Source: Leptolyngbya sp. SIO4C5
Lineage (GTDB): Bacteria; Cyanobacteriota; Cyanobacteriia; Phormidesmidales; Phormidesmidaceae
NCBI GenBank assembly: GCA_010671965.1
Contig: JAAHIC010000280.1
Span: 1-6,359 of the forward strand
Direction: 5' to 3'
Length of the DNA: 6,359 bases
The notes below the pieces were generated by a model. It was not told where the DNA came from. It worked only from the letters and a program-made list of their open reading frames with translations, and ran no database searches. The position numbers were made by a program, and so were the translations under genes. This document shows, in pieces, positions 1 through 6,010 of the stretch; position 1 is the stretch's first letter, and each line of letters starts with the position of its first letter.

Positions 1-2
1 TA

Positions 3-137
3 AAAGACACTATGGTGGCAGGCAATGTCTACACTGCTTTGCATAATCTAGTTGATTTAGGCAGCGATGGAGACTGGAATGGGGCCTGCTACACCCCCTC
101 TATTCTGGTTGAAGGGCTTTCTACAACGGGCCGATAG
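3..137 (+). CDS. Possible C-terminal end of an unrecognised protein (partial at left edge)
   Basis: Frame 3 is open from the window edge to a TAG at 135-137, giving 44 residues that begin KDTMVAGNVY and end EGLSTTGR. The other two forward frames stop at 1-3 and about 44-46, and all three reverse frames are interrupted, so this is the only frame in the left edge that could be coding. The composition (W, Y, C, H, balanced charges, no low complexity) looks like real protein. I do not recognise the family. No Shine-Dalgarno sequence precedes the internal ATG at 12, so a start upstream of the window is more likely than a 41-residue gene. It would lie 49 bp ahead of the CLC gene on the same strand, so cotranscription is possible. 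Chance openness over 135 bases cannot be excluded. Confidence 0.35.
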   Translation, partial: KDTMVAGNVYTALHNLVDLGSDGDWNGACYTPSILVEGLSTTGR

Positions 138-143
138 CGCTAT
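134..143. repeat. 10-bp perfect palindrome at the end of the left fragment
   Basis: ATAGCGCTAT is a perfect 10-bp palindrome. It overlaps the TAG stop of the possible upstream gene and lies 43 bp before the CLC start codon. No T-run follows, so it does not look like an intrinsic terminator. It could be a small operator or chance. Confidence 0.3.
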
Positions 144-186
144 GCTTTCGTCTCATGGGGCCGACTTGAGAATCTTTCTATAGTTC

Positions 187-2793
187 ATGCTGTTTGCTAA
201 AGGAACCCGTCATCTACTGGGGCCAAAGCGAATTGCCATTGCAGAAGCCTGCATAATTGGCCTGGTTTCGGGGCTGGCGGCTGTTTTTCTCAAACAGGGA
301 ATTAGCTGGCTGACGGCCTGGCGCACCGCTCAGATCGAGCAGGCCTGGTATTTGCTACCCTTAATGGGTTTAGGCGGCGGCTGGCTGGCGGGCTGGCTAA
401 TTACCTGGCTTGCCCCTGAAGCCAGCGGCAGCGGTATTCCTCAAGTCAAAGCAGTACTGGGCTACGTCAGCATTCCCCTCAACCTGAGAGTCGCCGTTGT
501 CAAGCTGGTCAGTACGGTACTGGCGCTGGGGTCGGGGCTATCTCTAGGTCGCCAAGGGCCGACAGTCCAAATTGGGGCGGCCCTGGCGGCCCAGTTTAGC
601 CGCTGGGTACCCACGTCGCCGGAATACCGGCAGCAGCTCATTGCCGCCGGGGCCGCCGCCGGGCTAGCCGCCGGGTTTAATGCGCCGATCGCGGGCATTT
701 TGTTCGTGGTTGAGGAGCTGCTACAGGACTTTTCCGATCTGACCCTGGGCACCGCCATTCTGGCTTCATTTATCGGAGCGGTAGTGTCGCGGCTGCTGGG
801 CGGGCAGGGCCTGAACCTCAGCATGTCTACGTTTCAGGTTTCCCTCACTGTTCAAGATTTACCGTTTTTGGTTTTACTGGGGCTGCTCTCTGGCCTTTTG
901 GGGGCTTTATTCCGCCGAGGTATTTTCTTCAGCCTGGGGCTGTATCGTCAAATGAGAGGGGTTTCACTGGCCTGGCGGGTGGGACTGGCAGGGCTAGTGA
1001 CCGGCATTGTGGGGCTGCTGCTGCCCGTGGCGGCGATTGACAATACGGGACTGCGGGAGTTTTTAATCACGGGAGAGGCTGGCTGGCAGCTCATTGCGAT
1101 CGCCTTTGTGGCTAAGTTCAGCCTCACTTTGCTGGCCTATGGTTCAGGGGCGGCCGGGGGCATCTTTGCGCCCGCCCTAGTTTTAGGCTCGGCTCTGGGC
1201 TGCTTGCTGAGCTTCTTAGCCCAGGCAGTACAGTCTTTTGCTGGTTTTACTGAAGTGGCCAGCACTACCACTTACGCCCTGACGGGGATGGGTGCCTTTT
1301 TTAGCGGCGTGACGCGGGTGCCGATTACGGCCATTGTCATTGTCTTTGAGATGACAACCGACTTCAATCTGGTGCTGCCCCTGATGATTGGCGCAGCGAT
1401 CGCCTATCTGATTTCCGCTCAGATGGATTCCGGCTCTATCTATACCCGTTTGCTGGAAAGCCAAGGTATTCGGCTAGAGCAAGCTCCCTCTGAAAGCAAT
1501 CCTTGGGCCAAGCTCAAAGCAGCGGATCTGATGCGGCAGCGAGTCGAAACGCTCTCTAGCAGTTTGGCTTTAGCCGAGGTGATGCAGGCTTTTTCGCGAT
1601 CGCACCATCGCGGTTTTCCGGTGACGCACAAAGGCAAGCTGGTGGGCATTGTCACCCAAACCGATCTGAGTAAGGTGGGCAACAGCCTCGACTCCTCTCT
1701 CAAGCTAGCGGATATTATGACCCCCGATCCGGTCACGGTCGGCCCAGATGCTTCCCTGACCCAGGTTTTGCACCTGCTCAACCAGCTCAAAATTAGCCGC
1801 CTGCCGGTCTTAGAAGGCTCCCATCTGGTTGGCATCATTACCCGAGGTGACATCATCCGGGCCGAGTCCGATCAGGTCAGCGGCAAAGAAGTCGAACCCG
1901 GCCCCCAGTCGGAACCTTCTTATTTGGCCTATCAGACCCGCGCCCCCGCCCTGGGACATGGCCGCCTACTGGTTCCGCTCAACGATCTCAAGGCCGCAGC
2001 TCAGCTTTTAGAAGTTGCCGCCGCGATCGCCCACCACTATCACTATGAGCTGGAGTGCGTCCACGTCGTGCTGGTGCAGCGGGGGCTATCTCCGGCTGAG
2101 GTAGCCGTTGATCTAGCTGACAGCCGCCATCTGCTGCAGCTAGCCCAGCAGGTGAGCGATCGCTACCACCTACCGCTCCATACTCAGGTGCGGGTCGCCC
2201 ATGAAGTCGGCCATACCCTACTGGAAATTGTCAAAGAGCGGCACATCGATTTAATTCTGATGGAGTGGCAGCGTCGTAGCAATACGCCAGGGCGTATCTT
2301 AGGCACCGTTGTCGATACGATTGTGCGGCAGGCCCCTTGTCACGTCATTGTTTTTCGGCCCGGCAAGTCAGCCCAGTTTCACCGCTGGCTGCTGCCCCTG
2401 GCCGGTGGCCCCAACGCTCAAAAAGCCCTGCAGTTACTCCCAGCCCTGTCTAAGCTAGGAGAGCCACAGGTCTGTCTCTGCCACATCTCCACCCCCCAAG
2501 AAGCTCGCTCTCACAACCCGCTGCCCCAACTCCACCAGACTGCCCGCAAGTTAAAGACGCAGCTTAAAGCCTCGGTTGAAACCGTTACCGTCCAGCACGA
2601 CCTGATTGCCACCGCCATCACCCAGCTCGCTCAAACCCATAAAAGCGACGCGATTTTGCTGGGGGCCAGCCGCGAAGGCTTGCTCAGCCACGTTTTGAAA
2701 GGCAATATTCCCGTAGAAATTGCCCAACACAGCGACTGCCATATTTTGCTGGTTAGGCGAGCGATCGCCACTGACCATGAAACGACGGCATGA
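187..2793 (+). CDS. CLC-type chloride channel/transporter with CBS pair and two UspA-like domains
   Basis: This is an inner-membrane anion transport protein of the CLC family, 868 aa, with three parts. Residues about 15-425 form the CLC core. It has GSGIP at 81-85 (Cl--coordinating Ser82), GRQGP at 121-125, the EE pair at 176-177 in the segment matching the E. coli ClC-ec1 inner proton glutamate, GIFAP at 325-329, and Tyr419, matching the central Cl--binding tyrosine. Residues about 447-558 hold two CBS repeats, which in this family often bind adenine nucleotides. Residues about 593-725 and 732-856 resemble tandem UspA domains, with CHVIVF and CHILLV closing strands. Their ATP-binding glycine motif is degenerate. 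The Ser in GSGIP argues for chloride over nitrate. Residue 123 is Gln where exchangers have the gating Glu, so Cl-/H+ coupling is doubtful. ATG 187 is the only ATG before residue 60; TAG at 181-183 closes the frame upstream. The Shine-Dalgarno is weak. Confidence 0.93.
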   Translation: MLFAKGTRHLLGPKRIAIAEACIIGLVSGLAAVFLKQGISWLTAWRTAQIEQAWYLLPLMGLGGGWLAGWLITWLAPEASGSGIPQVKAVLGYVSIPLNLRVAVVKLVSTVLALGSGLSLGRQGPTVQIGAALAAQFSRWVPTSPEYRQQLIAAGAAAGLAAGFNAPIAGILFVVEELLQDFSDLTLGTAILASFIGAVVSRLLGGQGLNLSMSTFQVSLTVQDLPFLVLLGLLSGLLGALFRRGIFFSLGLYRQMRGVSLAWRVGLAGLVTGIVGLLLPVAAIDNTGLREFLITGEAGWQLIAIAFVAKFSLTLLAYGSGAAGGIFAPALVLGSALGCLLSFLAQAVQSFAGFTEVASTTTYALTGMGAFFSGVTRVPITAIVIVFEMTTDFNLVLPLMIGAAIAYLISAQMDSGSIYTRLLESQGIRLEQAPSESNPWAKLKAADLMRQRVETLSSSLALAEVMQAFSRSHHRGFPVTHKGKLVGIVTQTDLSKVGNSLDSSLKLADIMTPDPVTVGPDASLTQVLHLLNQLKISRLPVLEGSHLVGIITRGDIIRAESDQVSGKEVEPGPQSEPSYLAYQTRAPALGHGRLLVPLNDLKAAAQLLEVAAAIAHHYHYELECVHVVLVQRGLSPAEVAVDLADSRHLLQLAQQVSDRYHLPLHTQVRVAHEVGHTLLEIVKERHIDLILMEWQRRSNTPGRILGTVVDTIVRQAPCHVIVFRPGKSAQFHRWLLPLAGGPNAQKALQLLPALSKLGEPQVCLCHISTPQEARSHNPLPQLHQTARKLKTQLKASVETVTVQHDLIATAITQLAQTHKSDAILLGASREGLLSHVLKGNIPVEIAQHSDCHILLVRRAIATDHETTA

Positions 2794-2882
2794 AGTTCTG
2801 ATGTACTGATAAAAACACCTTATTGTCAAGCTGCTGCGGGCAGATGTGATCTTTGGCTACTGCATATCTTTAATAGATCGGA

Positions 2883-2888
2883 TATGAT
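2883..2888 (+). promoter_or_regulatory. Candidate -10 box for the rbp gene
   Basis: TATGAT matches the TATAAT consensus at five of six positions and sits 103 bp before the chosen rbp start codon. The hexamer 17 bp upstream (CTGCAT, 2860-2865) is a poor -35. The start would be near 2895, giving a leader of about 95-100 nt. A second possibility is TTGTCA (2823-2828) with TGTGAT (2845-2850), a better -35 but a weaker -10. Long leaders are common for cyanobacterial rbp genes. The call rests on sequence likeness alone. Confidence 0.4.
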
Positions 2889-2891
2889 GTC

Positions 2892-2905
2892 ACCGAAGGT
2901 TCGGT
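2892..2905. repeat. Inverted repeat at the predicted rbp transcript start
   Basis: Arms ACCGAA (2892-2897) and TTCGGT (2900-2905) are perfect complements separated by GG. The dyad begins four bases after the candidate -10 box and covers the predicted start site. It could be a repressor operator or, if transcribed, a 5'-terminal hairpin of five base pairs with an AGGU loop. Confidence 0.45.
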
Positions 2906-2981
2906 AGATGGATGTTTTCAAGTGACTGCTCTAGCATTGCTTAAAGTTCTCTCCGAATGTCTTCAGGTCGATGCTTAGTTT

Positions 2982-2988
2982 GGAGAGG
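2982..2988 (+). promoter_or_regulatory. Shine-Dalgarno site that decides the rbp start
   Basis: GGAGAGG lies 3 bases before ATG 2992, and its GGAG core is 6 bases away. It falls inside the longer reading frame that starts at ATG 2971, which has no comparable site. This supports the shorter 94-residue protein. Confidence 0.75.
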
Positions 2989-2991
2989 ATC

Positions 2992-3276
2992 ATGACGATT
3001 TACGTTGGCAACTTGTCTTTTCAGGCAAGTGAAGATGATTTAAGGGACGTCTTTACTGAATACGGTGAAGTTGTTCGCATTAGCTTACCCGTAGATCGAG
3101 AAACCGGTCGTAAGCGAGGGTTTGCGTTTGTAGAAATGGCGGACGAGTCAAAGGAAGACTTGGCTATTTCTGAACTAGATGGAGCTGAGTGGTTGGGACG
3201 GGAGCTGCGCGTCAATAAAGCGAAGCCTCGCGAAAACAATCGCAGCTCTAGCTTCTCTAGAAACCCCTTGCCTTAG
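2992..3276 (+). CDS. RRM-type RNA-binding protein, cyanobacterial Rbp family
   Basis: This is a single RNA recognition motif that binds single-stranded RNA in the cytoplasm. It is 94 aa from the chosen start. RNP2 is IYVGNL (3-8) and RNP1 is RGFAFVEM (42-49), with the aromatic RNA-stacking positions Y4, F44 and F46 kept. The AEWLGRELRVNKAKPRE block (66-81) is typical of cyanobacterial Rbp proteins. The tail is short and Ser/Asn-rich with no Gly-rich domain, so it resembles the class without that domain (RbpD-like). Related Rbp2/Rbp3 of Synechocystis help place photosystem mRNAs at the thylakoid; whether this copy does so is unknown. ATG 2992 is preferred over the in-frame ATG at 2971 because GGAGAGG (2982-2988) lies just upstream of it and the family starts with M-x-I-Y-V-G-N. 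The gene is monocistronic by context: a long leader lies before it and an intrinsic terminator after it. Confidence 0.95.
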   Translation: MTIYVGNLSFQASEDDLRDVFTEYGEVVRISLPVDRETGRKRGFAFVEMADESKEDLAISELDGAEWLGRELRVNKAKPRENNRSSSFSRNPLP

Positions 3277-3285
3277 ACTCTAAAG

Positions 3286-3301
3286 CTAGCTCAGTTGCTA
3301 G
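3286..3301 (+). repeat. Small stem-loop in the rbp 3' region
   Basis: CTAGC (3286-3290) and GCTAG (3297-3301) can pair across a six-base loop, nine bases after the rbp stop. No T-run follows, so it is not a terminator by itself. It may be a 3'-UTR structure upstream of the true terminator at 3383-3407, or chance. Confidence 0.3.
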
Positions 3302-3382
3302 TAAATAGCTGACTGTCTGAACCCGTGGGATGTTAACTCAGTTGAGGTTCCCATCAGATGACAAAATTTCAGCGAATTGACT

Positions 3383-3407
3383 AAGCCGCGGCGCTGCTGC
3401 GGCTTTT
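3383..3407 (+). terminator. Rho-independent terminator downstream of rbp
   Basis: AAGCCGC (3383-3389) pairs perfectly with GCGGCTT (3399-3405). The stem extends inward through a G-T pair and two G-C pairs to about ten base pairs with a very small loop. TTTT (3404-3407) then GTGTT follows. The T-run is on the plus strand only, so it ends plus-strand transcripts coming from rbp, giving a 3' UTR of about 130 nt. It stops only 16 bases before the GTPase start codon. Confidence 0.75.
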
Positions 3408-3423
3408 GTGTTAGATCTGGGAA

Positions 3424-4941
3424 ATGACGCGCTGGCTCCGTTTTCTGCTGATTGCAATTAGCATCCTCCTGGTTTTGGGGATGCTAATTTGGCTAGTAGA
3501 AGCTTTTTCTCGGCTCTATTACGGCATCGCGCTGTGGTCGCCCCTGCTGGCTAACTTAGTGGTGTGGGCCTTGCTGCTGCTGTTGCTGCTAGCGCTGGGC
3601 GGCACACTCTATTACAGCTATTTATTTTTGCGGCCAAAGCGACGGCGATCGCCCCCCATAGCGCCCCCTCGCACCAAAACAGAAGCCGCTCAGGTTTCGC
3701 TCCAGGCGGTTCAACAGCAGGTTGCTCAAATTCAGGATCAGGTAGCGCGGCAGGCCATCTTAGCGCGATCGCAGGCCATTTCTGCGTCCCTGAACCAGGG
3801 TGAACTGCATATTGTGGTTTTTGGTACTGGCTCAGCCGGTAAAACCTCGATTGTCAATGCCCTGCTAGGGGAAAGGGTGGGCCAAGTGGGAGCACCGATG
3901 GGCACGACCGCCGTGGGCGCTACCTACCGCCTAGCCGTTCCCACCAGCGACTGGCAGGTCTTGCTGACCGATACCCCTGGCCTATTGGAAGCCGGAGTCG
4001 CCGGGACGGAGCGAGAGCAGCAGGCAAAGCAGCTCGCCACCGAGGCCAACTTGCTGCTGTTTGTAATTGATGACGATCTGCGCCAGTCGGAATTTGAGCT
4101 ATTGCGATCGCTGGCAGCCATCGGTAAGCGATCCTTGCTGGTGTTTAACAAAATCGATCGCTACCCGGAAGCTGATTTAGCTCAGCTCTTGGCCCGGTTG
4201 CGCCAGCGGCTGCGCGGTATTATTGCCCCGGATGACCTCATTCCAGTTGCCGCCAATCCCCAATCTTTTCGGCTAGAAGATGGGACACTCTGGCAGCCTG
4301 AACCAGAGATTTGGCCGCTGCTACAGCGCCTAGCGGCTTTACTGCGGCAAGAGGGGGCGATTCTGATTGCTGACAATATCCTGCTGCAGGCCCAGCGACT
4401 GAGTGAAGAAGCGCGGCAGCTGATTGCCCAGCAGCGGCAGGCCCAGGCTGACGCGGTGATTGATCGCTACCAGTGGCTGGGGGCCGGGGCGATCGCGGCC
4501 ATGCCCCTGCCCGGAATTGACCTGCTGGCGACGGCGGCAGTCAACGCCCAAATGGTGGTGGAACTGGGCCGGGTCTATGGCTGTGAGGTAACGCTGGCAG
4601 AAGGGAAAGAACTGGCTTTCTCCCTAGCAAAGACCCTGACCAGCTTAGGTATTGTCAAGGGTGCTATGCAGCTACTCTCAGTGGGAATGCAGGTTAATAT
4701 CGCTACGGCCCTGGCCAGCCGGGCCATCCAAGGTGCTAGCGCCGCCTATCTCACCCGGATTGCCGGCAAAAGCTTTGTCGAATATTTTCGGCAAAACCAG
4801 GACTGGGGCGATGGCGGCATCGGTGAAGTAGTGCAGCAGCAGTTTCAGCTCAACCGCCGCGATGCCTTTATCAAAGCCTTTGTGCAGGAAGCGATCGCTA
4901 AGGTAGTCGCGCCTCTGCGAGAGAGTCCAGAAGAACCGTAG
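3424..4941 (+). CDS. Membrane-anchored GTPase with DUF697-like C-terminal region
   Basis: This 505-aa protein of the Era/TRAFAC GTPase class has two hydrophobic segments (about 5-27 and 38-62), so it is probably held in the membrane by its N-terminus. A basic stretch (RPKRRR, 70-75) and a Gln-rich, probably coiled region (about 85-125) follow. The G domain has G1 GTGSAGKT (134-141), G2 Thr around 161-162, G3 DTPG (183-186), G4 NKID (242-245) and a possible G5 at VAA (275-277). Leu187 follows DTPG where Ras has its catalytic Gln, as in hydrophobic-substituted GTPases. The C-terminal part (about 345-490) includes PLPGIDLLATAAVNAQMVVE-like sequence typical of DUF697 (YcjF-like) proteins. The cellular role is unknown for this type; membrane or thylakoid homeostasis is only a guess. 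ATG 3424 keeps the whole first TM helix; GGGA lies too close to it to be a good Shine-Dalgarno. ATG 3481 would remove most of that helix. Confidence 0.88.
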   Translation: MTRWLRFLLIAISILLVLGMLIWLVEAFSRLYYGIALWSPLLANLVVWALLLLLLLALGGTLYYSYLFLRPKRRRSPPIAPPRTKTEAAQVSLQAVQQQVAQIQDQVARQAILARSQAISASLNQGELHIVVFGTGSAGKTSIVNALLGERVGQVGAPMGTTAVGATYRLAVPTSDWQVLLTDTPGLLEAGVAGTEREQQAKQLATEANLLLFVIDDDLRQSEFELLRSLAAIGKRSLLVFNKIDRYPEADLAQLLARLRQRLRGIIAPDDLIPVAANPQSFRLEDGTLWQPEPEIWPLLQRLAALLRQEGAILIADNILLQAQRLSEEARQLIAQQRQAQADAVIDRYQWLGAGAIAAMPLPGIDLLATAAVNAQMVVELGRVYGCEVTLAEGKELAFSLAKTLTSLGIVKGAMQLLSVGMQVNIATALASRAIQGASAAYLTRIAGKSFVEYFRQNQDWGDGGIGEVVQQQFQLNRRDAFIKAFVQEAIAKVVAPLRESPEEP

Positions 4942-5014
4942 GAAACGGATTAGCTGGGGCAAATTAGATTCAGATCTAGGGGCGATCGCATCAGTTGGAC
5001 AGTCGGGAATAGAC

Positions 5015-5032
5015 CCGGGCGCGGCTCCCCGG
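5015..5032 (+). repeat. GC-rich stem-loop between GTPase and sulfotransferase genes
   Basis: CCGGG (5015-5019) pairs with CCCGG (5028-5032) across an eight-base loop, 74 bases after the GTPase stop. It is followed by CTTGAGGC then TATATTTTA (5041-5049). The distance to the T-rich tract is too long for a standard intrinsic terminator, so this is only a possible weak terminator of the GTPase transcript. Confidence 0.3.
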
Positions 5033-5040
5033 CTTGAGGC

Positions 5041-5046
5041 TATATT
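5041..5046 (+). promoter_or_regulatory. Weak candidate -10 box for the sulfotransferase gene
   Basis: TATATT matches the -10 consensus at five of six positions and would put the transcript start about 54 bases before ATG 5107. The region 17 bp upstream (5018-5023) is GC-only and gives no -35. The leader would include a small hairpin, TCCC/GGGA around a GTCG loop, near 5061-5072. The evidence is weak. Confidence 0.25.
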
Positions 5047-5094
5047 TTAGAGATCTTCAGTCCCGTCGGGGAATGCTAAAGTTCAATTCTTGCC

Positions 5095-5098
5095 GGAG
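5095..5098 (+). promoter_or_regulatory. Shine-Dalgarno site that decides the sulfotransferase start
   Basis: GGAG is eight bases before ATG 5107. The upstream in-frame GTG at 5098 shares its first base with this site, so it would have no usable ribosome binding site. This favours the 296-residue form. Confidence 0.6.
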
Positions 5099-5106
5099 TG
5101 TGTCCT

Positions 5107-5997
5107 ATGTCTTCAGCTTCAATGCCCAACTTTATTATTTTTGGCGCGATGAAGGCCGGATCAACTTCGCTCTGCAACTATCTGCGGCAGCACCCAGACG
5201 TTTACATCAGCCCCAAAAAAGAACCCAACTATTTTCTACCGCCAGACAGCTTTGATATCACCCAGCCGAAGCGGATTAAAACTCTAGAAGCCTACCAGCA
5301 CTTTTTTCAGCGATCGCCCGCTAAGGTCCAAGGCGAAAAAGCGATCGGCGAAGCCTCAGTGAGCTATCTATGCCATGAGCAATCGCCCCGGCTCATTCGC
5401 GCTGCTATCCCCGATGTCAAACTGATTGCGGTCCTCCGCAACCCGGTGAGCCGCGCCTATTCTCACTACCTGTTTCTCAGACGCAAAGAGCTGGAAACCG
5501 CTGCCACCTTTGCAGAGGCTTTAGAGGCAGATGAAAATCGCCCTCAGCCTTTTGGCTATTTTCAAAAAGGGCTTTACGGCCACTATTTGCAGAACTATTT
5601 CAGCTGCTTTGAGCGATCGCAAATTCGCATTTACCTATTTGACGACTTCAAGCAAGACACGCTGGCCCTCACCCAGGATATTTTTCGTTTTTTAGAGGTA
5701 GACCCCAGCTTTGCGCCGGAAACCTCAGCCAAAGATGCCGTTTCCGGCATTCCCCACAATCAAACTCTCTATAACTTTATTCACCAGCCTCATCCGCTTA
5801 AAAGCGCCATCAAGCCCTTTATACAGCCCTTTTTCTCAGCTGAGAAGCGGCGGGCGCTGTGGACCAAGGCGGTGGAAGCCAGTTTGAGTAAGCCTAAACT
5901 CGAAACTGACGTTAAGCAACAGCTGCGTCAGCGCTACCGCGAGGATATTTTGCAGCTTCAAGCTTTGATCGATCGCGACCTGGCTAGCTGGCTGTAA
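5107..5997 (+). CDS. PAPS-dependent sulfotransferase (Sulfotransfer_1 type, heparan-sulfotransferase-like)
   Basis: This enzyme is predicted to move a sulfuryl group from PAPS to a hydroxyl or amine, probably on a carbohydrate. It is 296 aa, full length for the family. The 5'-phosphosulfate loop is KAGSTS (16-21) in FGAMKAGSTSL. The 3'-phosphate motif is LRNPVSRAYSHY (110-121), with Arg111 and Ser119 as the expected binders. Glu82 in GEASVSYL sits where the heparan-type enzymes have the conserved Glu, likely the catalytic base (inference). The end, with YREDILQLQALIDRDLASWL (277-296), is the usual family C-terminus. No signal peptide or TM segment is seen, so it is cytoplasmic. ATG 5107 is chosen because GGAG (5095-5098) lies 8 bases upstream. 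GTG 5098 overlaps that site, and ATG 5122 is an alternative. No glycosyltransferase or PAPS gene adjoins it, so the substrate cannot be told from context. Confidence 0.93.
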   Translation: MSSASMPNFIIFGAMKAGSTSLCNYLRQHPDVYISPKKEPNYFLPPDSFDITQPKRIKTLEAYQHFFQRSPAKVQGEKAIGEASVSYLCHEQSPRLIRAAIPDVKLIAVLRNPVSRAYSHYLFLRRKELETAATFAEALEADENRPQPFGYFQKGLYGHYLQNYFSCFERSQIRIYLFDDFKQDTLALTQDIFRFLEVDPSFAPETSAKDAVSGIPHNQTLYNFIHQPHPLKSAIKPFIQPFFSAEKRRALWTKAVEASLSKPKLETDVKQQLRQRYREDILQLQALIDRDLASWL

Positions 5998-6010
5998 CTT
6001 ACACGCTAGC
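5983..6010. terminator. Nested dyad across the convergent gene ends; possible bidirectional terminator
   Basis: GCTAGC at 5983-5988 and again at 6005-6010 can pair as the outer stem. Inside it TGTAA-C-TTACA (5993-6003) is a perfect 11-base dyad holding the sulfotransferase TAA stop. A further pair, GCTGGC (5987-5992) with GCCAGC (6016-6021), offers another fold. The structure spans both stop codons of the converging genes, where a shared terminator would be expected. No T-run follows on either strand, so it is not a classical intrinsic terminator. Confidence 0.35.

Noticed and set aside
462..824. 120-codon minus-strand frame inside the CLC gene
   Set aside because: Antisense shadow of the CLC coding frame; Ser/Pro/Ala/Arg-rich with no recognisable domain, while the plus-strand frame carries clear family motifs.
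1096..1603. HIP1 sites at 1096, 1396 and 1596 spaced by exact hundreds
   Set aside because: The other twelve sites do not follow such spacing; coincidence.
1440..1856. 138-codon minus-strand frame opposite the CBS region
   Set aside because: Overlaps intact CBS coding sequence throughout; composition is that of an antisense frame in GC-rich DNA.
2551..2829. 92-codon minus-strand frame reaching past the CLC stop
   Set aside because: Nearly all of it is opposite the second UspA domain; no ribosome binding site or family likeness.
2794..2880. Terminator for the CLC gene
   Set aside because: CTGC/GCAG near 2831-2843 gives only a four-base stem and no T-run follows; no convincing intrinsic terminator is visible.
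3564..3803. 79-codon plus-strand frame in the GTPase gene
   Set aside because: Shadow frame over the second TM helix and linker; Ala/Ser/Gly-rich with no motif.
5034..5255. 73-codon plus-strand frame overlapping the sulfotransferase start
   Set aside because: Out of frame with the sulfotransferase and covers its PAPS-loop codons; Arg/Ser-rich sequence without a motif, no suitable Shine-Dalgarno.
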